A DNA stretch of 64,000 nucleotides from positions 1 to 64,000 of the forward strand of contig JAVBPT010000003.1 of the NCBI GenBank assembly GCA_031549455.1, given 5' to 3'. Origin of the DNA: JAVBPT01 sp031549455. GTDB lineage: Bacteria; Bacillota; Clostridia; Lachnospirales; JAKSVV01. How positions within the stretch are numbered: position 1 is the stretch's first letter; each line of letters opens with the position of its first letter. Shown here piece by piece: positions 23,976 to 32,147 of the stretch. The position numbers and the translations under genes are program-made. Below the pieces are notes generated by a model. That model saw only the letters and a list, made by a program, of their open reading frames with translations. It had not been told where the DNA came from and made no database searches.

Positions 23976-24413
23976 TTAATTTCCTCCTTTAATTTTTTCA
24001 ACTTTTAGCGTAACACCATCTACCACAAGTACCTTCACAATTTCCCCCTTTTCGATGTTATTTCCATCTAAGGGCTCCGCTTTCCAAAGCTGGCCATCCA
24101 CCTTAATCCTTCCAGGGTCATAGGCTGATTTTATGGTGTCGATCACGACGCCTGTTTTACCCACTAAAGTGTCTACAGCTGTCTTTACAGAGTTCTTTAA
24201 GAATCTCTGTGTAAGCTGTTTGGTAAAAATAATGAGAATAAAAGAGATGATGGTAAAAATAAATGACTGGGTCAAAAGGTCCTTGATGAAAAGTGATAGG
24301 ATTGATGTAACAATAGCACTGGCAGAGAACCAGATCACAAAGAAAGTGGGTGTTAATAACTCCACAATTGCCATCACTACAGCTACAATAAGCCATACTA
24401 ACCAATGTTCCAT
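23976..24413 (-). CDS. NfeD-like membrane protein
   Basis: Short NfeD of 145 residues: three or four membrane helices in the first ~80 residues, then a C-terminal OB-fold-like domain (LVGKTGVVIDTIKS..GRIKVDGQLWKAEP..IEKGEIVKVLVVDGVTLKVE). NfeD proteins partner with SPFH proteins. ATG 24413 follows AAAGGAG with 7-nt spacing; ATG 24419 is too close. Translationally linked to the SPFH gene. Confidence 0.9.
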   Translation of the reverse strand: MEHWLVWLIVAVVMAIVELLTPTFFVIWFSASAIVTSILSLFIKDLLTQSFIFTIISFILIIFTKQLTQRFLKNSVKTAVDTLVGKTGVVIDTIKSAYDPGRIKVDGQLWKAEPLDGNNIEKGEIVKVLVVDGVTLKVEKIKGGN

Positions 24414-24430
24414 AATCATTCTCCTTTCTA

Positions 24431-25873
24431 TTATCGATTAATCATAACTTTGTTTTTGCCCTGTTCCTTTACGGTATATAAGGCGCTGTCAGCCCTTGAA
24501 ATAATTGCCTCAAGGTCTTCCTCTGGAAGATCTAGACGTGTATCCGCAATGCCGAAACTCGCGGTGATATTCAATTTTTTATCATTATAGTCAATGTTAT
24601 TCTCACAGAGACAACTTCGAATTCTTTCTGCCACAATCTGCGCCTCATTCGCTGCGGTGTGAGTAAGAAGGATGATAAACTCTTCTCCGCCATATCGCGC
24701 AATTAGGTCAGTGGTTCGGAGTTCCTTTTCAGCGATCTTAGCGACTACCCTAAGCACCTCATCTCCTGCAGAGTGTCCATAGATGTCATTGATGTTCTTG
24801 AAGTCATCCAGGTCAAAGATGATGATGGACAATGGAATAGAGTAACGAAGAGACTTTTTAAATTCTATGTTTGCAATGTCGAAAAATGCTCTTCTGTTCT
24901 TAATTCCGGTTAAGTAATCCACCGTAGCAAGAATGTCAAGGTGTTTTAGGGCCTCTGTAAACTTAGTATTGTCTTTAAAGGTATACATATGAATATAGGA
25001 GTTGGATTGTTTTACAAAGTAGGTTCCAACATTGATCTCATATGTTTTTCCGTTATATTCCACAACACCATTACTTAGGTGTTCTAAGTGTCTTAGTAAG
25101 TCTTTATTATTAAATATATGTCGGATCTCTTGCCTCAAGATACGTTTATCAGAGAATTCTGGAAAGAGATGTAGAAAGTATTTATTAAAGTCCAGAATTC
25201 TAAATTGGTGGTCTAAGATTAAAATAGCTTCCCCCAGCATTTCAAATATATAATCTCTTGTGATAAAAGAAATGGGAGAGGAAAAGGTAACCTTCAGGAC
25301 ATACAAGATAACGAGGATGCCTATCGGAAGCCCGATTGCAAGGTTAAATGTAAATGCTGGATGATAAATCCAGAACATAAAAATATATACGAATATAGAT
25401 GAGAAAATAAAGTAAGGAATAAAAAGACGTTTATTCTTATTATTCACAACAAAGAAGAGTAGGTTTAAAAGGATAATGCAAATGCATATACTAATAAAGC
25501 CATTATATAAAAAGAGTAGTGTATTTCTGGCGGTCATTTCTAAGAGAAAGGTACTACATAACAAAAAAGTTGTGCAGAATAGTAAAAGTGAATTGGTGAA
25601 GGAGCGTATCTTTCGGCTCACATAAAAGGTGGAGATAATAAACAAAACGTCCATTAACAAAAATAGTAAGATGGTGTTGATCGCGAAGTAATTTAGAAAA
25701 AGGGCTCTCTTCATTATTTGAAAGAGAAGGTTGTTGGCACAAAACAAAGCAACCAGAAAAAAGGCTAAAATATATATAATATCAATGGTTTTTTTGTGTT
25801 TGATACCAAGCGTGACTTCTATTATAAATATGAATACTGCTATTAAGGAAAGGAAGCCCAAAAAGATTGTCAT
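24431..25873 (-). CDS. Diguanylate cyclase with 7TM and PAS-like input domains
   Basis: Protein of 480 residues predicted to make cyclic di-GMP. Seven hydrophobic helices fill residues 1-200. A PAS-like domain follows (LGEAILILDHQFRILDFNKYFL, ~208-310), then a GGDEF domain (315-480). The active site reads RYGGEEF. An intact RxxD inhibitory site (RTTD) sits just upstream, so product feedback is likely, and the metal-binding FDLDDFKNIND is present. No EAL domain. The membrane part resembles the histidine-kinase 7TM sensor type. It has its own promoter and is divergent from spoIVA. Possible targets are motility and surface adhesion. Confidence 0.9.
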   Translation of the reverse strand: MTIFLGFLSLIAVFIFIIEVTLGIKHKKTIDIIYILAFFLVALFCANNLLFQIMKRALFLNYFAINTILLFLLMDVLFIISTFYVSRKIRSFTNSLLLFCTTFLLCSTFLLEMTARNTLLFLYNGFISICICIILLNLLFFVVNNKNKRLFIPYFIFSSIFVYIFMFWIYHPAFTFNLAIGLPIGILVILYVLKVTFSSPISFITRDYIFEMLGEAILILDHQFRILDFNKYFLHLFPEFSDKRILRQEIRHIFNNKDLLRHLEHLSNGVVEYNGKTYEINVGTYFVKQSNSYIHMYTFKDNTKFTEALKHLDILATVDYLTGIKNRRAFFDIANIEFKKSLRYSIPLSIIIFDLDDFKNINDIYGHSAGDEVLRVVAKIAEKELRTTDLIARYGGEEFIILLTHTAANEAQIVAERIRSCLCENNIDYNDKKLNITASFGIADTRLDLPEEDLEAIISRADSALYTVKEQGKNKVMINR

Positions 25874-25896
25874 AATATACCCAACATCTTGCTTTT

Positions 25897-25924
25897 ATTA
25901 TAAAGAAATAAATGTTGTTGTCAA
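25897..25924 (-). promoter_or_regulatory. Putative sigma-A promoter of the GGDEF gene
   Basis: Perfect TTGACA (25924-25919), 16-bp spacer, perfect TATAAT (25902-25897), 24 bp upstream of the start codon on the minus strand. Confidence 0.75.
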
Positions 25925-25932
25925 ATGAAAAA

Positions 25933-25961
25933 GCATATTTTTGGGAAATTTGTTTTACAAA
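25933..25961 (+). promoter_or_regulatory. Sigma-E-like promoter of spoIVA
   Basis: GCATATT (25933-25939), 14-bp spacer, TTTACAAA (25954-25961). The -35 matches the sigma-E consensus well; the -10 matches CATACAAT at 5 of 8. spoIVA is a sigma-E regulon gene in Bacillus and Clostridia, which supports the reading. Confidence 0.5.
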
Positions 25962-26022
25962 TATGAATAAATAAGATTAAGCAACATATAAATTTAATAT
26001 ATTGTTAGAAATGGAGGAAAGA

Positions 26023-27501
26023 ATGGGAAAATACGATTTGTACAAAGATATAAAAGAAAGAACAAATGGTGAAATATACATCGGACTTGTAGGTCCTGTG
26101 AGAACCGGAAAGTCTACTTTCATCAGGAAGTTTATGGAGCTCTTTGTATTACCAAATTTAAAGAATGAGTACATAGCCAAGAAAACACAAGATGAACTGC
26201 CACAGGGTTCTGCGGGAACAACAATCATGACAACGGAACCCAAATTTATACCCAATGAATCGGTTGAAGTCACCATTTCAGATGATCTGAACTTCAAAGT
26301 AAAAATGATTGACTGCGTAGGGTACGTAGTCGAAGGGGCGACCGGGTATCTAGAGGAAGAGGGAGAAAGGATGGTGAATACGCCTTGGAGTAAGGACCCT
26401 ATGCCATTTACACAAGCGGCAAACATGGGCACAGAGAAGGTTATTAATGACCATGCGACCATTGGAATCGTTATGACCACGGATGGATCGGTTACGGGTA
26501 TTGACCGAGAAAATTATGAGAGCGCTGAGGCAAAGGCGATTGATAAGTTGAAGGCAATCAATAAACCGTTTATTATATTGCTAAATACAATGTATCCAGA
26601 CTCTGAAAAGACGTCGGAGCTTGTAAGGGGGATGGAGGAGAGGTATAACACAAAGGTTATGCCAATTAATGCATTAAAACTTGCAAAAGAAGATATCAAC
26701 AAAATCTTTGAAACCATTCTTTACCAATTTCCGCTTTCGGAAATTCGGGTTGAGATTCCAAAATGGATCTATGGTTTAAATGATGAGCATTGGTTTAAAG
26801 AAGAACTAGTAGAGAATTTAAGAGAAAATATGAGTAAGATATTTAGAGTGGATGATATCTACCGATTTATGAATGGAATGAAGGAATGTAATCATATTCA
26901 GAATGTAAAGGCAGCAGATATTAATCTTGGAACGGGGACGGCAGAGGTTGAGATTAAGATAGAGGACGGAATGCTGTATGATATCCTATCTGAAACAACA
27001 GGTTTGGATATAAAGGGAGAATTTGAGCTGATTAACGTAATGAAGGATTTATCACAAATGAAAAGAAAGTATGATAAAGTGGCTATGGCGCTGGAACAGG
27101 TGGATGAGAAAGGATATGGAATAGTTATTCCAAGAATTGACGAACTTGCGCTGGAAGAGCCGGAAATCATTAGGCAAGGGAATAAATATGGGGTGAAGCT
27201 GAGAGCAAGGGCGCCTTCTATACATCTCATTAGGGCGGACATTGAAACAGAAGTGGCACCAATTGTAGGGACACAAGAACAAAGTCAAGATTTGTTAAGC
27301 TATCTACAAAGTGAAGTGGAAAGTGATCCGCAAAATATTTGGAATTCCAATTTGTTCGGCAAATCATTGCATGAGTTAGTAAGTGATGAACTACAAGGTA
27401 AACTGCATAAAATGAGCGATACTTCACAAGAACGGTTGCAAGAAACATTACAGAGAGTCATTAATGATGGTAGTGGAAATTTGATATGTATCATAGTTTA
27501 G
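26023..27501 (+). CDS. spoIVA: Stage IV sporulation protein A, spore coat ATPase
   Basis: Mother-cell ATPase of 492 residues, the same length as Bacillus SpoIVA. It polymerises on the forespore surface to make the coat basement layer. Walker A is GPVRTGKST (about residues 24-32), Walker B is near MIDCVGYVVEGA, and the sensor Thr region is GSAGTTIMTTEP. The C-terminal end is typical. Start ATG 26023 follows GGAGGAAAG; an in-frame TTG at 26002 precedes that SD and is rejected. This gene is good evidence that the organism forms endospores. Confidence 0.97.
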   Translation: MGKYDLYKDIKERTNGEIYIGLVGPVRTGKSTFIRKFMELFVLPNLKNEYIAKKTQDELPQGSAGTTIMTTEPKFIPNESVEVTISDDLNFKVKMIDCVGYVVEGATGYLEEEGERMVNTPWSKDPMPFTQAANMGTEKVINDHATIGIVMTTDGSVTGIDRENYESAEAKAIDKLKAINKPFIILLNTMYPDSEKTSELVRGMEERYNTKVMPINALKLAKEDINKIFETILYQFPLSEIRVEIPKWIYGLNDEHWFKEELVENLRENMSKIFRVDDIYRFMNGMKECNHIQNVKAADINLGTGTAEVEIKIEDGMLYDILSETTGLDIKGEFELINVMKDLSQMKRKYDKVAMALEQVDEKGYGIVIPRIDELALEEPEIIRQGNKYGVKLRARAPSIHLIRADIETEVAPIVGTQEQSQDLLSYLQSEVESDPQNIWNSNLFGKSLHELVSDELQGKLHKMSDTSQERLQETLQRVINDGSGNLICIIV

Positions 27502-27503
27502 AC

Positions 27504-27530
27504 AAAGAAGCTGGGCGACTGGCTTCTTTT
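27504..27530 (+). terminator. Terminator of spoIVA
   Basis: Stem AAAGAAGC/GCTTCTTT with a 10-nt loop and a T4 tail, directly behind the stop codon. Confidence 0.75.
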
Positions 27531-27567
27531 GATATTAAAAACATATATATTTTCAAAATAAGTGTAG

Positions 27568-27596
27568 TTGAAACCATATATTTATGCTATTATATG
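27568..27596 (+). promoter_or_regulatory. Putative promoter of the GNAT gene
   Basis: TTGAAA (27568-27573), 17-bp spacer, TATATG (27591-27596). Confidence 0.4.
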
Positions 27597-27642
27597 ACTA
27601 ATAAGATATGGCTACTATTTAATTGAAAGGATGTGTGTTTAT

Positions 27643-28188
27643 ATGCAAGAAGATTTAATTCTAGTAATACCGAATAAAGAATATGAAATGCAAGCGATTC
27701 ATTTAATTGATGAAGTGGATAAGATAGACTTGGATCCCAACATTAGATTCTCCGGATTTAATGATTTGGAAAAATATAGAACCCATTATGATGAATGGCT
27801 TATTACACTAAATAATCAATTGGACAAAGAAAAGCTACTAGAAGGATATGTGACAGCAAACACTTTTTTTATGGTTAGAAAGGATGATAATAAAGTCATT
27901 GGGATAATAAATATTAGACATGAATTAAATGACTATTTATTGAATTACGGAGGGCATATAGGGTATAGCATACTACCAAGTGAAAGAAAAAAAGGATATG
28001 CTTATCAACAATTGCTATTAGGGTTAGATTTTTGTAAAAACTTAAATATAAACAAAGTTTTAGTTATTTGTGTTGACTATAATATTGGAAGTTTAAAAAC
28101 TATTGAAAAAGCCGGAGGAGTACTAGAAAACAAAATTTTTAATCCTGACAAAGGAGTTGAGGAAAGAAGGTATTGGATAAGCAACTAG
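27643..28188 (+). CDS. GNAT family N-acetyltransferase
   Basis: Acetyltransferase of 181 residues. The acetyl-CoA-binding motif is visible as GYSILPSERKKGYAYQQLLL (about residues 108-127), followed by NINKVLVICVDYNIGSLKTIEKAGG, the usual GNAT motif B. Substrate unknown; overall it resembles the family of small predicted acetyltransferases annotated as acting on amino groups of small molecules. ATG 27643 has AAAGG 12 nt upstream; the ATG at 27631 abuts the SD. Followed within 50 nt by the broken S51 gene. Confidence 0.82.
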   Translation: MQEDLILVIPNKEYEMQAIHLIDEVDKIDLDPNIRFSGFNDLEKYRTHYDEWLITLNNQLDKEKLLEGYVTANTFFMVRKDDNKVIGIINIRHELNDYLLNYGGHIGYSILPSERKKGYAYQQLLLGLDFCKNLNINKVLVICVDYNIGSLKTIEKAGGVLENKIFNPDKGVEERRYWISN

Positions 28189-28232
28189 GTACAGAGCTTT
28201 AGAAAAACTATAGTAGTTTGTTTGGAGGCAAT

Positions 28233-28841
28233 ATGAATATTTTATTATCTGGTGGTGAAAATCCAGAGAAGGTAGTTGAAATTGATGCATTCTTTGCGAA
28301 GAAAGCTATTGGCAAAAAGGTGCTTTATATTCCTTTGGCAATCGACAAATACACAAGCGAAGAATGCGAAAAATGGTTTTTTGATACCTATTCGAAATAT
28401 GGTATGAATGACTTTACTACTTGCACAGATTTGGCATCTTGCAATTTAGATAACTAGGGAGCTGTTTTTATAGGTGGCGGAAATCCCTTTAAATTGCAGA
28501 AATTAGTAAATGAGTCGGGATTTAAAGAAAAACTGTTTAGTTTTGCTAATAATAACGAATTCATATATGGTGTTTCGGCGGGGGCAATAATCCTTGGTAA
28601 TGATATAAAAATAGCATCATATCCAGGGGAAAATTATGTTCATTTAAAAGAATTTGGTGATTTGAATTTAATTAATGATTACTCCATATGGTGCCATTAT
28701 AAATCAGGTAGGGGGGAAGATGAAGCTGAATTTTTTGAGAAAGCCAATCAAAAATTTTTGTTATTATATGAAGAAAGCGGAGTATATTTTGATAGAAAAA
28801 CGCTTTGGCCAATCGGAACCAAATATGAGGAAATAGTCTAA
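28233..28841 (+). pseudogene. Peptidase S51 (dipeptidase E-like), interrupted by in-frame TAG
   Basis: The frame reads continuously from ATG 28233 (SD GGAGG) to TAA 28841, 202 codons, with one amber codon at 28455-28457. The context N-L-D-N-stop-G-A-V-F-I-G-G-G-N aligns with the family pattern where Tyr or Asp usually sits before the oxyanion GGGN turn, so TAT/TAC to TAG is likely. The nucleophile elbow GVSAGAII and a downstream His (WCHYKSG) are intact. S51 enzymes cleave dipeptides with N-terminal Asp, or cyanophycin-type substrates. Either a recent nonsense mutation or a base-call error. Confidence 0.8.
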
Positions 28842-28906
28842 GCATATTTTAGAATAATAGTACTTAAAATGGTAGCCTTTTCTTGAGACTTGTACAGAAA
28901 TAACAG

Positions 28907-28933
28907 AAAGGAGGTCTGATTTCGACCTCCTTT
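28907..28933. terminator. Hairpin between S51 gene and chemoreceptor
   Basis: Perfect 10-bp stem AAAGGAGGTC/GACCTCCTTT, 7-nt loop. It lies between converging genes and just beyond the chemoreceptor stop; T tails are short on both sides. Confidence 0.65.
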
Positions 28934-28936
28934 AAT

Positions 28937-30388
28937 CTATCTATTTGTTACAATCTTTCGGATCTCATGGATATAATTGTCTAGAAGTTCGGTCATTTCC
29001 CTCAGCTTGCTAGCAGACTCTTTGCTTTCATTCGCGATGTTTACAGTACTATGAACGGAGCTTTCAATCTGCCCAGTGGCTTGTGTTAAATGAACCATTC
29101 CCTTTGTCTGTTCGTCGCTAGATAGAGAGATTTCATTTATAAGCTCATGGATGGTTTGTACCTTTTCGCGGATCTCTTTAAACGATTCGGATACTTCTGT
29201 TGAGTTTTCTACACCAGACCGAGCGAGCTTGAGATTTTTTTCAATAATACCGGTTGTGTTTTTGGCAGCATCTGCACTTTTGCTCGCAAGGCTTCTAACC
29301 TCTTCTGCCACCACCGCAAATCCCTTGCCGGCATCGCCGGCTCTAGCGGCTTCCACCGCTGCATTGAGTGCCAAGATATTGGTCTGGAAAGCAATGTCAT
29401 CAATGGTTTTAATAATTCGAGCAATATCATCGCTAGACTTTGACAATTCTTCCATAGAAGTGATTAAAGATGCCATCTTTGCAGATCCATTTTTGGAACT
29501 GTCGGTTGCCTCGCGGACAATATCCGCCGCTTTTTTTGTGTTTTCTGTATTTTGCTCAACCATATTTGAGGCCTGATTCATGGTGGAAGACACTTCATTG
29601 ATGGCAGAGGCAGAGCTTTCGCTGTTTTTGGATAAGTCATCACTACCATGCTCCAGTCCTTCAGCTTCCTGCTTCACATTTTGCGCAAACTCAATGATCC
29701 CTCTTGTGGCTTCAAATAACCGGTTTCGGATTTGTTTATAATTAATAGAGACAAGAATAGATAGTAAAGTGAGTGTAATCACAAAGATAAAGGAACAAAT
29801 GCAAATATAGGTGATCAGATCGTTTCTGATTTCATTATCAAGCACGCTTGCCTCGTAGTCAGAGCCAATAATGGCGACTGTCTGATTGTTTGAATTATAA
29901 ATAGGCGCATAGGCTGTTTTAAATTTACCAGCAAAGTCTTCTACAAACCCTTCTGTAAAGTTTGCGGTTCCGTTAAGTGCGGTTCTCATTTCAGGTGTCA
30001 ATTCATATCCAGCATTTCCTCCCACCTCAGAGGTTAGATTATCATCTGCGTCAATGACAAATTCCATTGTTGTATTGCTGGTTTGCCTTAATATATACAC
30101 GTCATATAGGCTCAATTTGTTTTTAATACTCTTAAAGGTGGCCAGATAGTTTTTATAGCTATCTAATGCCTCATCTCCCTTTGTATAAGCTTCTATCACA
30201 TCTCCGTCGCACATCTTGGACACGGAAATGGCGGTGGCTAGGACTTTATTCTCTGCCAGATCAATCATCTTGCGATTAATCTTATTAAAAGAATAATATC
30301 CAATGATGAAGTAAGAGATGAGCATAAAAATGGCGGTGATAAAAAGTAGGCGACTAATAAAACCCTGAACGGTATCTTTGTTTTTCAT
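28937..30388 (-). CDS. Methyl-accepting chemotaxis protein
   Basis: Chemoreceptor of 483 residues. TM1 is at about 12-33, an extracellular ligand domain of ~150 residues follows, and TM2 is at about 190-213. The helical signalling region has the conserved hairpin tip IAFQTNILALNAAVEAARAG and GFAVVAEEVRSLA. It relays ligand binding to CheA-CheW, which controls the flagellar motor. No che genes are near. A canonical HAMP is hard to see between TM2 and the coiled coil. The ligand domain (LYDVYILRQTSNTTMEF..., AYAPIYNSNNQTVAIIGSDY) resembles a Cache-type fold. Confidence 0.92.
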   Translation of the reverse strand: MKNKDTVQGFISRLLFITAIFMLISYFIIGYYSFNKINRKMIDLAENKVLATAISVSKMCDGDVIEAYTKGDEALDSYKNYLATFKSIKNKLSLYDVYILRQTSNTTMEFVIDADDNLTSEVGGNAGYELTPEMRTALNGTANFTEGFVEDFAGKFKTAYAPIYNSNNQTVAIIGSDYEASVLDNEIRNDLITYICICSFIFVITLTLLSILVSINYKQIRNRLFEATRGIIEFAQNVKQEAEGLEHGSDDLSKNSESSASAINEVSSTMNQASNMVEQNTENTKKAADIVREATDSSKNGSAKMASLITSMEELSKSSDDIARIIKTIDDIAFQTNILALNAAVEAARAGDAGKGFAVVAEEVRSLASKSADAAKNTTGIIEKNLKLARSGVENSTEVSESFKEIREKVQTIHELINEISLSSDEQTKGMVHLTQATGQIESSVHSTVNIANESKESASKLREMTELLDNYIHEIRKIVTNR

Positions 30389-30424
30389 TTTTTCTCCTCA
30401 AATATATACATTAGGACTAGTTCT

Positions 30425-30452
30425 ATTTTAAACGCAGGAATGGTTTTGTCAA
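30425..30452 (-). promoter_or_regulatory. Putative sigma-A promoter of the chemoreceptor gene
   Basis: TTGACA (30452-30447), 16-bp spacer, TAAAAT (30430-30425). No sigma-D (flagellar) motif is visible. Confidence 0.65.
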
Positions 30453-30587
30453 TACTATTTTTGTCTAATATTTGGTTTTTAAAAGCAAGCTATATCGCAA
30501 ATAGATTTAGAACGGCAATATCCTATATGTTTTACAAATAAAATTCAATATTTACGTAAATAAAGAAATATTAGTTTCAAATACTTC

Positions 30588-30616
30588 TTGCTTAAATGGC
30601 ACCACTGTGGTATAAT
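30588..30616 (+). promoter_or_regulatory. Sigma-A promoter of rpsF-ssb-rpsR
   Basis: TTGCTT (30588-30593), 17-bp spacer, perfect TATAAT (30611-30616). The leader is about 70 nt. Confidence 0.75.
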
Positions 30617-30648
30617 CTCAGCTGTAAGTATCGAGATGATGCTTCCTT

Positions 30649-30669
30649 GCCCTTTATTTAGTAAAGGGC
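30649..30669 (+). promoter_or_regulatory. Leader hairpin of rpsF
   Basis: Perfect 8-bp stem GCCCTTTA/TAAAGGGC with a 5-nt loop, 25 nt before rpsF. rpsF leaders in many bacteria bind the S6:S18 complex for autoregulation; this position fits, but I cannot confirm the characteristic bulge. Confidence 0.4.
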
Positions 30670-30693
30670 CATTAAGACCAAAAGGAGGAAAAC

Positions 30694-30972
30694 ATGAACA
30701 ATTACGAGTTAACGGTGATTATGAAATCATTATCAGACGATGAAAGAAAAACAGAGCTTGAAAAAGTGAAAGGTTTCATAACAACCAAAGGGGGAAATGT
30801 AACCGAAGTGGTTGAAGCGGGAAAGAGAGAACTTGCTTATGAAATCAACAAAACAAAAGACGGCTACTACTATTTCATTAAATTTGAATCAGACCCTAAA
30901 GCAATCAGCACAATTGAAACCAATTGTAAGATTACAGAAACACTCATTAGATGCATGGTCATTAGAAGATAG
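30694..30972 (+). CDS. rpsF: Ribosomal protein bS6
   Basis: 30S subunit protein of 92 residues. The typical start is NNYELTVIMKSLSDDERK, with VEAGKRELAYEINKTKDGYYY in the core. It binds 16S rRNA together with S18. First gene of the conserved rpsF-ssb-rpsR operon; SD AAAGGAGG. ssb begins 9 nt later. Confidence 0.97.
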   Translation: MNNYELTVIMKSLSDDERKTELEKVKGFITTKGGNVTEVVEAGKRELAYEINKTKDGYYYFIKFESDPKAISTIETNCKITETLIRCMVIRR

Positions 30973-30981
30973 GAGGTCCTT

Positions 30982-31398
30982 ATGAACTATATTCATCTTT
31001 TAGGAAGGTTGGTAAAAGACCCAGAAACGAAATACTCACAAGGAACAGAGCCTGTGGCAATTACAAGGTATACGTTAGCAGTAGACAGAAAGTTTAAGAA
31101 AACCAATGAACCTAATCAAGCGGATTTCTTTAACGTGGTTGCATTTGGAAAAGCGGGAGAGTTTGCTGACAAATACTTTAAAAAGGGGCTTAGAATATGC
31201 GTAACAGGAAGAATGCAAAACAATAATTGGACAGATAAAGATGGTAATAAAAGATATGGAATGGACGTGGTCGTAGAAAACCAAGATTTTGCGGATGGAA
31301 AAGCGGGAGCAACCGGTATGGATGTTCCAGTTCCTGAAAACCTAGATGGTTTTCATCCAGCTGATCTTTCTGGAGCGGACGACGATCTACCTTTCTAA
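30982..31398 (+). CDS. ssb: Single-stranded DNA-binding protein
   Basis: SSB of 138 residues: an N-terminal OB fold (MNYIHLLGRLVKDPETKYSQ, ..FFNVVAFGKAGEFADKYFKKG), an acidic linker and the C-terminal partner-binding tip ending GADDDLPF. It coats ssDNA in replication and repair. The position between rpsF and rpsR is the usual Firmicutes arrangement. SD AGGAGG before ATG 30982. Confidence 0.96.
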   Translation: MNYIHLLGRLVKDPETKYSQGTEPVAITRYTLAVDRKFKKTNEPNQADFFNVVAFGKAGEFADKYFKKGLRICVTGRMQNNNWTDKDGNKRYGMDVVVENQDFADGKAGATGMDVPVPENLDGFHPADLSGADDDLPF

Positions 31399-31422
31399 AA
31401 TTAAAAGAAGGAGAAATTTAAC

Positions 31423-31692
31423 ATGGCAATGAGAAGAGATAACAGAAATTTTGATAAATCAGGTGAAGGAAACATCAGACTACAAAGAAAAAAGAAACCT
31501 TGTTCATTTTGTATTAACAATGTAAACGAACTTGATTATAAAGAAGTAGACAAAATTAGAAAATACATTTCAGATAGAGGGAAGATTCTACCAAGAAGGG
31601 TAACAGGGAACTGTGCGAAGCACCAAAGAATGGTAACAGAATCTGTAAAAAGAGCAAGAGTAATCGCTCTTGTGCCTTATGTAGCTGAGTAA
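31423..31692 (+). CDS. rpsR: Ribosomal protein bS18 (zinc-binding form)
   Basis: S18 of 89 residues. The core KVDKIRKYISDRGKILPRR is diagnostic. CSFC and GNCAKHQ supply three Cys and a His, the C+ zinc-binding version. It pairs with S6 on the 30S platform. SD AAGGAGAA upstream; a terminator follows at 31698. Confidence 0.97.
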   Translation: MAMRRDNRNFDKSGEGNIRLQRKKKPCSFCINNVNELDYKEVDKIRKYISDRGKILPRRVTGNCAKHQRMVTESVKRARVIALVPYVAE

Positions 31693-31697
31693 ATTAT

Positions 31698-31719
31698 AAA
31701 CTGCCTTTTGGCAGTTTTT
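31698..31719 (+). terminator. Terminator of the rpsF operon
   Basis: Stem AAACTGCC/GGCAGTTT, loop TTTT, T5 tail. Confidence 0.9.
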
Positions 31720-31750
31720 GATTTTTCTTTAAAAATTTCATAAAAAGTAG

Positions 31751-31779
31751 TTGACAATTTGAATCATAATTGCTAAAGT
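31751..31779 (+). promoter_or_regulatory. Sigma-A promoter of acpP
   Basis: Perfect TTGACA (31751-31756), 17-bp spacer, TAAAGT (31774-31779), 50 bp before the start codon. Confidence 0.7.
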
Positions 31780-31828
31780 AAAAATGAAGAGAAAACAAAG
31801 TGAAAAAAATAGATTAATGGAGGAAAAA

Positions 31829-32059
31829 ATGTTAGAAAAACTAAAACAAATTCTGTCGGACCAATTGGGCGTTGAACCAGAGGAAATTCAAGAAAATAGT
31901 AATTTTATAGAAGACTTGGGCGCGGACTCACTAGACGTGTTTCAATTGCTTATGGCGTTCGAAGAACACTTTGATATCGAAATACCAGATTCAGACGCTG
32001 AAAGACTAAAGACGGTTGGAGATGCTCTAAAATACATAGAAGAGAAAATCAATCAATAA
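31829..32059 (+). CDS. acpP: Acyl carrier protein
   Basis: ACP of 76 residues that carries growing acyl chains on 4'-phosphopantetheine. The attachment Ser is in LGADSLDVFQLLM, followed by the acidic recognition helix. Start ATG 31829 follows GGAGG; longer in-frame starts (31784, 31817) lie too near or inside the SD. It stands alone with its own promoter and terminator, outside any fab operon. Confidence 0.95.
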   Translation: MLEKLKQILSDQLGVEPEEIQENSNFIEDLGADSLDVFQLLMAFEEHFDIEIPDSDAERLKTVGDALKYIEEKINQ

Positions 32060-32070
32060 TTAGAAATAAT

Positions 32071-32089
32071 AAAGCCGAAAGGCTTTTTT
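32071..32089 (+). terminator. Terminator of acpP
   Basis: Stem AAAGCC/GGCTTT with a GAAA tetraloop and a T run. Confidence 0.9.
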
Positions 32090-32147
32090 ATTTTATCTTT
32101 ACAATCCCTTTTTGTTGTATATAATAGTCTAAAATGGAGATGGTCCA

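Larger units (their letters stand above)
30389..30693. other. Divergent intergenic region, chemoreceptor / rpsF
   Basis: About 305 bases with no gene. It holds the chemoreceptor promoter (minus), the rpsF promoter and a leader hairpin (plus). The middle (about 30455-30585) is AT-rich with nothing recognisable. Confidence 0.6.
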
